This document shows positions 52,555 to 59,669 of a DNA stretch of 64,000 bases, in pieces. The notes beneath the pieces are model-generated. The model searched no databases. It was not told the origin of the DNA and saw only the letters and a program-made list of their open reading frames with translations. The stretch comes from JADCCX01 sp031431475 (GTDB taxonomy: Bacteria; Pseudomonadota; Alphaproteobacteria; Rhizobiales; Beijerinckiaceae), in the NCBI GenBank assembly GCA_031431475.1, contig JANPDL010000002.1:1-64000 (forward strand), read 5' to 3'. A program made the position numbers and the translations under genes. Positions within the stretch are counted from its first letter, which is position 1. Each line of letters begins with the position of its first letter.

Positions 52555-52891
52555 GCTTGAAGGCCCAGCGGTCGCGGCGTCGAAGCCTGCCATGACGGAC
52601 AATGGCCATGCGGACCAGCCATAGGGTGATCCGTCGCCAGTAGCGCGGGCCGAGCGTGGTTGAATCCCGCGTCATGATGGCGTGCTCGACCATCCGGGCG
52701 GTTTCCTTGCCGTAGGTCTTGGCAATCTTGGGGATTTCCGAAGCAAGAGCAACCGTGCGCTCGTGAAAGAAATCCATCCACCTTGCAGCAACAAGGTTGT
52801 CCTCGATCATCTGCCAGACGCGCACAGCCTCAATTCTGGCAACACGCGAAATTGATGGGTCTTCGATTATCTGTGAAGGTCGGCGTGTCAT
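52535..52891 (-). CDS. hypothetical phage protein (118 residues), last gene of second leftward operon
   Basis: Helical, basic (RVARIEAVRVWQMIEDNLVAAR; RRRDRWAFKLTGYSF). Its start overlaps the stop of the preceding gene by ATGA. No family recognised. Convergent with the rightward operon. Confidence 0.6.
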   Translation of the reverse strand: MTRRPSQIIEDPSISRVARIEAVRVWQMIEDNLVAARWMDFFHERTVALASEIPKIAKTYGKETARMVEHAIMTRDSTTLGPRYWRRITLWLVRMAIVRHGRLRRRDRWAFKLTGYSF

Positions 52892-53178
52892 CGTCTGATC
52901 CTTTCGACTGTTCCAAATGTCTCGCCCGTCTCCCGATCTTCCAAGAGGCGTAGCGCGTTCTCCCGGTTGATCATCTGGCGAGCTTCAGGGATTTCCAGGA
53001 CTTGAGCGAGCATGGTTGCCCAGATCGGGACGGCGTGAACTCCATCCCGCCACTTGCTCACCAGATCAGCATTGACGCCGCACAACCTGGCCCATGCAAG
53101 AGGCGACAGGTTGAGGCTGTGCAGACCGGATTGCCATTCGTAAAACGTCTGGTGGGAGTATGTGAAGCGGCGGCTCAT
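52888..53178 (-). CDS. XRE-like helix-turn-helix protein
   Basis: 96 residues from ATG 53178. The segment LNLSPLAWARLCGVNADLVSKWRDG (in the ~22-46 region) looks like an XRE recognition unit used by phage and plasmid regulators. It lies inside the operon of tiny genes and may control it. ATGA overlaps at both ends. Confidence 0.65.
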   Translation of the reverse strand: MSRRFTYSHQTFYEWQSGLHSLNLSPLAWARLCGVNADLVSKWRDGVHAVPIWATMLAQVLEIPEARQMINRENALRLLEDRETGETFGTVERIRR

Positions 53179-53456
53179 GACTGCTTCTCCAGCGCCGACG
53201 CATCCGCCTTGGCGTCGCTCTCTGTCTCGAAGAAATAGCTTGCGGTGCCACGCGCGATAGCTTCGGCCATATTCAGACCCTTGGCGTCGGCATAGTGGCA
53301 CAGATTGGCGATCAAGTCGGCGAGGTCTGTGTCATCCTCCCCTGACGATCCTGTGGCATCTGTAAATGCCTTGAGTGTGGCGGCGGCGACGCGTGCACGC
53401 TGCACATTGCCGTAGCGGGATTTGTGCTTGATCATGTTGAGGCTCTCGGAGTTCAT
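53175..53456 (-). CDS. hypothetical phage protein (93 residues)
   Basis: Start and stop overlap the neighbours by ATGA. A helical core, DTDLADLIANLCHYADAKGL, resembles a motif common to small phage proteins of unknown function. Confidence 0.6.
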   Translation of the reverse strand: MNSESLNMIKHKSRYGNVQRARVAAATLKAFTDATGSSGEDDTDLADLIANLCHYADAKGLNMAEAIARGTASYFFETESDAKADASALEKQS

Positions 53457-53737
53457 GACTTCACCTTGGCGAGCAGGGCGCAGGCTTCCTCGCGGGTCAC
53501 AGCGGGTTCGCTATAGGCCACATATTGCGGCCCCGGTTCGCTGAACTGGTAGCGCTCCAGCATCGCCACCAGTTCGTTGTGATGGTTCACGGCTTTTACA
53601 ATGTATTCCGCATTTTCTCTGTCCTGATCAGGCTGTGGTCCTGTGGCGCTTTCCGACAGTGCGATAGGGCCGACGCGGCAGATGACATTGCGCGCGTTCG
53701 GGGGAAGATCGAAGTCGATGGCGATTGGTAGGTTCAT
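53453..53737 (-). CDS. hypothetical phage protein (94 residues)
   Basis: AGGAG upstream of the ATG. N-terminal ~45 residues look unstructured; then DRENAEYIVKAVNHHNELVAML, a typical small-phage-protein segment. ATGA overlap downstream. Confidence 0.6.
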   Translation of the reverse strand: MNLPIAIDFDLPPNARNVICRVGPIALSESATGPQPDQDRENAEYIVKAVNHHNELVAMLERYQFSEPGPQYVAYSEPAVTREEACALLAKVKS

Positions 53738-53782
53738 ATCTTTCTCCTATCTTGCCCCTCGGGGCGGTTATGAATCCAGTTT

Positions 53783-53974
53783 TCAGGTGTCAGCGCAAGG
53801 CAAGAGAGATTCCGCACCAGCGCCTTGGAGCTTCATGCAGCGCTTGAACTTCTGCACGCGGCGCTGGCATCGCTCAATTGCCGCCTCAATTGTCCGGGCT
53901 GTGACCCTGTAGCGTCGGGATGCGGGGTTCCCGGCTGTGGTCTGGTAGTCAATAGTGACGCTGTAGGTTCGCAT
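53783..53974 (-). CDS. small phage protein (63 residues)
   Basis: ATG at 53974 one base beyond the previous stop. Beta-type start (MRTYSVTIDYQTTAGNPAS) then basic helix (AAIERCQRRVQKFKRCMK). Possible nucleic-acid binder; unknown. Confidence 0.55.
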   Translation of the reverse strand: MRTYSVTIDYQTTAGNPASRRYRVTARTIEAAIERCQRRVQKFKRCMKLQGAGAESLLPCADT

Positions 53975-53975
53975 G

Positions 53976-54302
53976 TCACACCACCTTCCCGACAACAGCC
54001 TTCGCGCGTTGCCGCCACTCTGCGAACCATTCGACCAGATCACCGCCGTCAATCTCATCATCCTCGCCCCAGCAGTCCGCCTCATAGGCCAGCGCCTCGG
54101 TGAGCAGTGCAACGGCGGGCGGTTCCTCGCCGGTGTTGATCCGTTCGCACAGCGCGTCAATCTCAGATGCCTCCAGCCTGTCGCCTTCTTCGGATGCGAT
54201 CGCCTGCTCATGACCGTAGCTGAATAGGCCATGACGTTGCCAGTATCGCAGCGCCGCGAGCGTGGTGCAGAGTTCGGCGGGTGTGAGTGTTATCGTGGTC
54301 AT
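53976..54302 (-). CDS. hypothetical phage protein (108 residues)
   Basis: GGAGA before ATG; ATGA overlap with the previous gene. N-terminal helix (TLAALRYWQRHGL) and an acidic centre (EEGDRLEASEIDALCER). Unknown. Confidence 0.6.
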   Translation of the reverse strand: MTTITLTPAELCTTLAALRYWQRHGLFSYGHEQAIASEEGDRLEASEIDALCERINTGEEPPAVALLTEALAYEADCWGEDDEIDGGDLVEWFAEWRQRAKAVVGKVV

Positions 54303-54502
54303 GTCTGTTCTCCTGTCATTGGGTCGCGCCTATGGCGCTTGCGGTATGCTTGTTGATCGGCGCACGCTTCGCTTTCCGCCTCGAATGACAACTGGCCAAA
54401 CTCGCCAAAGTCATGAACCCAAGGTTTCGCCGGGTTGAATTGCGCGGCGTGATCGTCATCCAGTTCTTCGATATTGAACACGCTGGAATAGAAGGTGTTC
54501 AT
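54299..54502 (-). CDS. small acidic phage protein (67 residues)
   Basis: Acidic start (FNIEELDDDHAAQFNPAKPW) and a C-terminal YRKRHRRDP tail. ATGA overlaps. Unknown. Confidence 0.55.
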   Translation of the reverse strand: MNTFYSSVFNIEELDDDHAAQFNPAKPWVHDFGEFGQLSFEAESEACADQQAYRKRHRRDPMTGEQT

Positions 54503-54741
54503 CGTGCGCTCCCAAAAATGCTTGCGCCTAGTGTGTTCATCTCGCGACAGACAGGCTCCCCCTCCCGGTGCTCCTCTGTTCCCAGATCGACGCGGTAAAT
54601 CTGGCGCGTGTCATCATCCCGCACATAGAATATGTGACATCCGCCATCGCTGTTCCGGATCATGTCTAGGATGTTTCTCGCGGCGTGCTCTGGTGTATCG
54701 GCGTCTGTGTCGTCGCCGTGCCATTCGATTGTGTAACCCAT
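54499..54741 (-). CDS. small phage protein (80 residues)
   Basis: Chosen start MGYTIEWHGDDTDADTPEHA at 54741 (GGGGAGG upstream) instead of a longer frame. The sequence shows an alternating beta/alpha pattern with HIFYVRDDDTRQIYRVDL. Unknown. Confidence 0.6.
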   Translation of the reverse strand: MGYTIEWHGDDTDADTPEHAARNILDMIRNSDGGCHIFYVRDDDTRQIYRVDLGTEEHREGEPVCREMNTLGASIFGSAR

Positions 54742-54743
54742 GG

Positions 54744-54941
54744 TCAAGCCTCCCCTTTCGCGAGTTCGCATTCAATGGCTTCGACGCCGTTTCCGGAACC
54801 ATGAAATTCTTTCGTGGGGTCTTCGGACTCCGCCCAAAGATCGCTGGCAATTTCGCGGGCTGACTCTTGGTTTTTGGCTTCAACCTCGAGCGTGTATAAA
54901 ATCGTTTCTTCCAAAGTGACTCTGTATTTGGGCATGGTCAT
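54744..54941 (-). CDS. small phage protein (65 residues)
   Basis: AGGAGA before the ATG. Compact beta-alpha sequence (KYRVTLEETILYTLEVEAKN; SAREIASDLWAESEDP), similar in pattern to small DpnD/PcfM-like phage proteins (weak resemblance). Confidence 0.55.
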   Translation of the reverse strand: MTMPKYRVTLEETILYTLEVEAKNQESAREIASDLWAESEDPTKEFHGSGNGVEAIECELAKGEA

Positions 54942-54977
54942 TTTCTCCTGTGTTTGCCGCGATGCGGCGTTGTGGGG

Positions 54978-55265
54978 TTACGCTATCCTATATTGGCGTT
55001 CGGGTTGTCCTGGGTAGTCCACAAATGCCTCAAGCACATGGTTCGATGCGTTGCCCTTGGCATCTTCTGCGAACGCCAGAGCTTCGGCGCGTGATTGGAA
55101 GTCAGTGATGTGGATAGAGCCCGCGCCTTCCGTCATCGAATAGACAGACCAGAACTCCGCTTTCTCGGGAGTCGTGGTGAAGATCAATTCATCACCGTTT
55201 TCGATTGCCTTTGGCGACGTGTCATCTAACTCGGATGCGCACGGCTGGATATAGAAAATTTTCAC
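54978..55265 (-). CDS. hypothetical phage protein (95 residues)
   Basis: GTG start overlapping the previous stop (GTGA). Beta-rich with FTTTPEKAEFWSVYS and SRAEALAFAEDAKG. Unknown. Confidence 0.6.
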   Translation of the reverse strand: MKIFYIQPCASELDDTSPKAIENGDELIFTTTPEKAEFWSVYSMTEGAGSIHITDFQSRAEALAFAEDAKGNASNHVLEAFVDYPGQPERQYRIA

Positions 55266-55603
55266 GCTGCACCGCCTTCCGTCTTGGCAGCGAATTCCTT
55301 GGCTTGTTTGAGGAATGATGCCAGCAGGGCTTTTGCTTCATACGAATTCTGCCAGTCTTCGATATCGAAAGCGGCCACCTTGTTCACGAAATTAAACATG
55401 TCCGGCGCGGCTGCGATCAGGCGGGCGTTGGCGATGGCCTCGGATCGCGGAAAATCAGGGCGCTCATTGAAGCTGTCGAACTGATAGCCTGACATCACCT
55501 TGGCGATAACCTTGCTGGTTTCGGTCGTGATGTAGCGGATTGAAATATTGTCGCTCGGATTGGGATCGGCGATAATCCAGAGAGTCTTGGTGTGCTTGCT
55601 CAT
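55262..55603 (-). CDS. hypothetical phage protein (113 residues)
   Basis: Start at MSKHTKTLWIIADPNP (55603). Contains EAIANARLIAAAPDMFNFV, a segment shared by many small phage proteins of unknown role. 112 bp separate it from the sliding-clamp gene; no other gene seen in that gap. Confidence 0.65.
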   Translation of the reverse strand: MSKHTKTLWIIADPNPSDNISIRYITTETSKVIAKVMSGYQFDSFNERPDFPRSEAIANARLIAAAPDMFNFVNKVAAFDIEDWQNSYEAKALLASFLKQAKEFAAKTEGGAA

Positions 55604-55714
55604 TTTCGTGTCTGTCCCATGCGCCCACAAGGGCAAGAATGTTTCGGGGTGAGTTGGTCGCGGGCGGGACCGTGTTGCCCCGCCTCGCCTATCGTGTGGG
55701 CTTGCGTGTCATGA

Positions 55715-56863
55715 TCAAACCCGCATCGGCATAAGCACATAATCCGTGCGACCGGCAAAGAGCATAGGGCCGGTGTTGTCCTGCAAGTTGATCGTTACGG
55801 TTTCGGAATCCTCCGCTTGCAGGATGTCCAGCAGATAGTTTGCGTTCACACCGACCTCATAGTCATCAAGGTTATGGCCGCCGATGGTGAGCGGAAATTC
55901 CGCCGTTCCCATGTCTGGATTGCTCACGGAAAGCGTGAGGCGGTATCCGTTGCCTTGCGTGACAGTTGCCAGCTTCACGGCGCGGCCACGCTCACTCGAA
56001 ACCGTGGAAACCGCCTTGACCGCTGTTATTGCTTCCTTTCGGTTCATGACCATGGAACGCGCCAAGTCTTTCGGAATGACGCGGTTGTAATCCGGGAACG
56101 TGCCGTCAATCAGCTTGGAAACCACTGTCACGTTGCCGACGATAAAGCGCACCTTGGCGTGATTGACCATGATTTTCACAGTGTCCGGCGCGCCCTTGCC
56201 CGTGATTTTGAGCAAGTGCTTGATGCACTTCGTCGGAACAATGACGCCAGTGAAGGCCGGGAAAGGTCCGGCGATATCGTGCTTGCCGAGTCGGTGTCCA
56301 TCTGTTGCGACCATGCGGAGCGCGCCTTCTTCGGTGACGTGCATGTAAATGCCGTTCAGATAATATCGGGTTTCCTCTGACGAGATGGCAAATTCAACAG
56401 CCTCCAGACCGGCGCGGAAATCCGCCGTAGAGATATCGAATTCGACCACTTCCGTGCTCATTCCCATGACCGGGAATTCGGTATCCGGGACACCTGCAAC
56501 ATTGATCCGCAGTCCGCCGAAGTCGAGAGAAGCCGATTGTGAAGGCGCGCGCGGGTCGCCCGGTTCATACATGACAGGTTCCGCAGCATCGATCGCCAGA
56601 TCATCACCCGCTGGAGCCTTTTTCAAGATATCGGCGAGCGAGTGAGCCGGGATAGTGACGGCGAAACCAGCATCCGCAGCACCGTAGGGCATGGACACAG
56701 TTGTTTCGATATCCAGATCCGTTCCTGTGGCGAGCAACAAGCCATCACGTGCCACAAGCCGGACATTCGACAGCACGGGAATAACGGAACGCTTTTCGAT
56801 CACGTCTTTGACGGTGTTCATAGCGAGCGCGAGCGCGTTGCGGGATACCATTGCGGTTTTCAT
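55715..56863 (-). CDS. dnaN: phage-encoded DNA polymerase III sliding clamp (beta subunit)
   Basis: 382 residues from MKTAMVSRNALALAM (GGAGAA upstream), full bacterial beta length. Three clamp domains are visible: NTVKDVIEKRSVIPVLSNVRL near the start, VEFAISSEETRYYLNGIYMHV with ATDGHRLG (~160-195), and the C-terminal NANYLLDILQAEDSETV and end YVLMPMRV. Such a clamp tethers polymerase and binds Hda, MutL and other partners. Host-like clamps are rare in phages, and this one lies in an operon of tiny genes, on the opposite strand from dnaB. Only one copy is in the window; the host gene is presumably elsewhere. Confidence 0.9.
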   Translation of the reverse strand: MKTAMVSRNALALAMNTVKDVIEKRSVIPVLSNVRLVARDGLLLATGTDLDIETTVSMPYGAADAGFAVTIPAHSLADILKKAPAGDDLAIDAAEPVMYEPGDPRAPSQSASLDFGGLRINVAGVPDTEFPVMGMSTEVVEFDISTADFRAGLEAVEFAISSEETRYYLNGIYMHVTEEGALRMVATDGHRLGKHDIAGPFPAFTGVIVPTKCIKHLLKITGKGAPDTVKIMVNHAKVRFIVGNVTVVSKLIDGTFPDYNRVIPKDLARSMVMNRKEAITAVKAVSTVSSERGRAVKLATVTQGNGYRLTLSVSNPDMGTAEFPLTIGGHNLDDYEVGVNANYLLDILQAEDSETVTINLQDNTGPMLFAGRTDYVLMPMRV

Positions 56864-56949
56864 ATTCAATTCTCCAAGTTGCCTCATTGAGGCGGGTTAT
56901 GATGCAAGCGCATCGGGAAGCCATCCGCACGGGATGGCAGGCCGATAGG

Positions 56950-57159
56950 CTAGAGTTGTTTTGAGCCCAGCTTGTAAGCGTGAATCAGGGATTCTCCGAC
57001 GATCCATGCCTTTTTGAAAGGTAGCGTTTCGTTGTGCCAGAAAAGCAATTCATCCCCCTTAAACAGTGAAACGCGGTACTTTTCAGGACGTGAAGAATGC
57101 TTTTCGAGCTTGGCATGGATTACAGAGGGGTTGCTGAAATATGTCATTTGCACGCGCAT
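56950..57159 (-). CDS. small phage protein (69 residues)
   Basis: GGGGAGAA before the ATG at 57159. KYRVSLFKGDELLFWHNETL and WIVGESLIHAYKL suggest a compact beta-alpha fold. Unknown. Confidence 0.55.
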   Translation of the reverse strand: MRVQMTYFSNPSVIHAKLEKHSSRPEKYRVSLFKGDELLFWHNETLPFKKAWIVGESLIHAYKLGSKQL

Positions 57160-57161
57160 GT

Positions 57162-57293
57162 TCAAATTCTCCCCATCATAAGAGCCAGGATCAGCGGGAA
57201 GCCGACTCCAAAGGCGGTTGCGGATACGGCCATCAAGGCCGCTTGTGCGAGTGTGAGAAAGGCGCGGATCATGCCGGGACCGATGCGCGGCAT
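57162..57293 (-). CDS. small membrane peptide (43 residues)
   Basis: TTTTGGAG lies 8 nt before the ATG. About 35 of the residues are hydrophobic (FLTLAQAALMAVSATAFGVG, then FPLILALMM), likely one or two membrane spans. Two bases separate its stop from the next start. Unknown. Confidence 0.5.
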   Translation of the reverse strand: MPRIGPGMIRAFLTLAQAALMAVSATAFGVGFPLILALMMGRI

Positions 57294-57295
57294 GA

Positions 57296-57484
57296 TCAGG
57301 ACTCCAAAAAAGAATGCTTGCGTGCAATGGCGTTGCGACGATCCGCGCGACGGATGCGGCCGCCAAGGCGTTCAGCAAAGTCACCACGTCCGGGAGTCAT
57401 GATCCGGACATAAACCGGCATCGGCCATCCGTTCATTACCGCGCCTGCTGACAGGCTAACCCCATTGCGTTCAATCGTTGTCAT
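57296..57484 (-). CDS. small basic phage protein (62 residues)
   Basis: Start at the second ATG (57484), 6 nt from GGAG; the first ATG at 57490 abuts the ribosome site. Gly/Arg-rich C-terminus (RGDFAERLGGRIRRADRRNA). First gene of the leftward operon downstream of the promoter at 57617-57645. Unknown. Confidence 0.5.
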   Translation of the reverse strand: MTTIERNGVSLSAGAVMNGWPMPVYVRIMTPGRGDFAERLGGRIRRADRRNAIARKHSFLES

Positions 57485-57616
57485 TGTCATTCTCCGAGTT
57501 GCGGCAGTGCCGCTTCTGATTCGTTCCGTTGCCAGCTCCAGGCCGGTATCAACACAATACCGAATGCAGAAAAAAGTGCAACAGAAAAAAGTGTCAGAAG
57601 CGAATTATTTTTACAC

Positions 57617-57645
57617 ATTATAACTATAGGCACGCCACGGCTCAA
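57617..57645 (-). promoter_or_regulatory. strong leftward promoter of the dnaN/small-gene operon
   Basis: Minus-strand TTGAGC (57645-57640), exactly 17 bp, TATAAT (57622-57617). Transcription should start near 57610, leaving an untranslated leader of ~125 nt before the first gene at 57484. No copy of the repressor operator is seen in it. Confidence 0.75.
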
Positions 57646-58237
57646 TGATGCGAGATGCATCAAGCCGCGATCAATCGATGACATGCAGCATCGATGCGTC
57701 ATCCTCCTGCCATCTCCAGGTCAACAGCCCCGCCGACCCCTCGTTAAACTTCCGCGTTGTTATGGCGGGACCGTCGCTGTCTCTCAAAAATTCTCTATTG
57801 GGATAGTCGATACTTAGAATGATGCTTGCCGTTTGCGAAATTGATGGAGGCGCGGGTTCGGCGTGAAAATATGACGATCATCAATAAGTGACGGCCCGCT
57901 TGACAATTCTCAGAAATTGGCAGAATCGCAGTATCAGAGTTGAAATTTTGCCTATCGCGTGTGGTGGCTATGCGCCTACCCGGAGCAGGCATTGAAGATG
58001 CTCTGGAATTCGCCTGAGATGGCTTGAGTTTTATGATTTTCGACCCGTTGCCGTGTAATCGATCGCGGGTTTTTCTGTATTCCCCGCCTCTCTTAAGCCG
58101 TCCCGGTGCGGCGTACTCTGTCTGTGATGGCACCGCTGGGCGGGTGATGCCCCCCTGCGATGAAACCCGTGGCGGGGCTGTCCCCCAGCAAGGGGCAGGT
58201 ATTTGGCGGGCAATCCGACACACCGGGATAATCCCTT
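57646..58237. other. non-coding region between the divergent clamp operon and packaging genes
   Basis: About 590 bp without a supported gene. It has a TTGACA at 57900-57905 on the plus strand without a good -10, and near 58130-58210 GC-rich inverted pieces (CCCC-cagcaa-GGGG) close to the 58238 start. It may hold the late promoter or an antitermination site; a minus-strand open frame at 57795-58223 looks like a GC-rich artefact. Confidence 0.5.
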
Positions 58238-58453
58238 ATGGATGGATCAGCAGTTGCTCTGTCCGTTCTTGTCTCCGCGTTGATCGCCACAGCCTACGCG
58301 CTTGGTCAATCCCGTGGGTTCCGCGCTGGGGTGGACGAGACTACGTGCAGCGTCGGATACATGATGACGTGCAGGGAAAGTGATCTGACGCCCAACGAGC
58401 GCCGTTTGCTTTCTGATATCCGCGCCATTGAGGCTGCTCTGAGGGGCGAGTGA
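58238..58453 (+). CDS. small phage protein with N-terminal membrane helix (71 residues)
   Basis: MDGSAVALSVLVSALIATAY is a signal or anchor; the rest is soluble with three cysteines (TCSVGYMMTC). GTGA overlap with the HNH gene. First gene of the packaging module; unknown. Confidence 0.6.
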   Translation: MDGSAVALSVLVSALIATAYALGQSRGFRAGVDETTCSVGYMMTCRESDLTPNERRLLSDIRAIEAALRGE

Positions 58454-58851
58454 AGCGCCGATCCTTGATGGCCTTCGACCGGCCAGAGGTTATGCGGTTC
58501 ACCTGTCGTCGGGAGCGCGAGGCCGATCTCAGGCGGGGGTCACGCCAAGAGCGCGGATACGACGCGGCTTGGGAGAAGCTATCCCTTGAGCATCGGAAGA
58601 AAGAACCCCTCTGCAGGGAATGTGACTATCGCGGATATGCCCGCATTGCCGAGCTTGTAGACCACATCATCCCGATCCGCGACCGACCTGAGCTTCGGCT
58701 GGACCCAAAAAATCTTCAAGCCCTCTGCCAACGCTGTCATGACACGCGCAAGCGGTGGATGGAGTCGGATGCACGCAAGCAGGGCGACATCAATCTTCTG
58801 GCGCTGTGGTTTTCAGATCCGGCCACGCGACCTCCCCAATTCAAGGTCTGA
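58450..58851 (+). CDS. HNH endonuclease of the packaging module
   Basis: 133 residues from a GTG. The HNH core CRECDYRGYARIAELVDHI (~56-74), then LDPKNLQALCQRCHDTRKR, has both CxxC zinc pairs and the catalytic DH. HNH proteins next to terminase genes assist cleavage in cos- and pac-type packaging (known for HK97-like phages). Strong positional support. Confidence 0.9.
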   Translation: MKRRSLMAFDRPEVMRFTCRREREADLRRGSRQERGYDAAWEKLSLEHRKKEPLCRECDYRGYARIAELVDHIIPIRDRPELRLDPKNLQALCQRCHDTRKRWMESDARKQGDINLLALWFSDPATRPPQFKV

Positions 58852-58863
58852 GAGGACAATCAC

Positions 58864-59223
58864 ATGGCAAATATTCTGAAGCAGGCATTCAGCAACGCTG
58901 GCACTGCGATGACGAACCAGGCTACCGTTTCCGGTGGCGATTCCGTTCTGCTCGGTGCGGCGCGAACTGTTGTGGTCTTCCGCAACACGCATGTCTCCGC
59001 CATCACGATCAATCTGGTGCCGACCGTTGCCATTGCGCCGCAGACTGGCGTCGGCGTTGCTCCAACACCTACCCGTTCCCGCGTTGCCGCCGCTGGTGAG
59101 CTTGCGGTCTTCGACCTGAAGCCGCTGGAGATGGGTGCCTACCTTGATGGTACGGGCAACGTGAACTTCACCTACACCAGCCATAACGTCCTGCTGCTGG
59201 TGTCTGCAATTGACGTATCGTGA
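58864..59223 (+). CDS. hypothetical small structural-type protein
   Basis: 119 residues. Beta-rich, Val/Thr/Ala-rich sequence (AARTVVVFRNTHVSAITINL; FTYTSHNVLLLVSAIDVS) like head decoration or spike proteins. Oddly it precedes the terminase genes. It overlaps TerS by GTGA. Structural role is inferred from composition only. Confidence 0.55.
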   Translation: MANILKQAFSNAGTAMTNQATVSGGDSVLLGAARTVVVFRNTHVSAITINLVPTVAIAPQTGVGVAPTPTRSRVAAAGELAVFDLKPLEMGAYLDGTGNVNFTYTSHNVLLLVSAIDVS

Positions 59224-59669
59224 GGACAGGCCGTCCATCTATCAGCGATGCTGAGAAGCAACGCCGGGGGACGGCAGATCCTCGCTTCACCGAAGCGGCG
59301 CGTGCAGAACGTGCCGGTGCCAAGGTGGTCAACCTCTATCCTAGCGAGAAGCTGGATCAGGTTCCGGAGCCTCCTGCAGATCTGAGCGATCAGGCCAAGC
59401 AGGACTACTACAGCAAGGCCCGCAGGCTTCACGAGACAGGTCGTCTCACGCAGACGTGGGCGGACAAGACGGTTTTGTTCGCCATCCGTCGCCACGGCAT
59501 CCTGTTGCGTCTCAGCGAGGCTCGCAGCCCCAAGGAAGCGGACATGAAGGCATGCGAGGCATACCTTCGGGAGTTCCAGGCTATGGGTATTGAGGCTCCG
59601 CTGAACAACGCGGGTGCGCCAGCCTCCAAGTTCGCCATCATAGGCTTCGCATCGCGTGGCAAGGGGTAA
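59220..59669 (+). CDS. terS: phage terminase small subunit, P27 family
   Basis: 149 residues from a GTG. GRPSISDAEKQRRGTADPRF at the start and the middle PEPPADLSDQAKQDYYSKAR are P27-type; the C-terminal half is helical. It binds DNA to start packaging. It overlaps the large subunit by 14 bp. Confidence 0.85.
   Translation: MRTGRPSISDAEKQRRGTADPRFTEAARAERAGAKVVNLYPSEKLDQVPEPPADLSDQAKQDYYSKARRLHETGRLTQTWADKTVLFAIRRHGILLRLSEARSPKEADMKACEAYLREFQAMGIEAPLNNAGAPASKFAIIGFASRGKG

Noticed and set aside
57900..57926. Possible third repressor operator near a TTGACA (TTCTCAGAA and GCAGAAT)
   Set aside because: The half-sites point outward, opposite to the arrangement at the two real arrays, and no -10 follows at proper distance.
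57795..58223. 142-residue minus-strand open frame in the region before the packaging genes
   Set aside because: No ribosome site, low-information Arg/Pro/Gly sequence, no coupling to neighbours.
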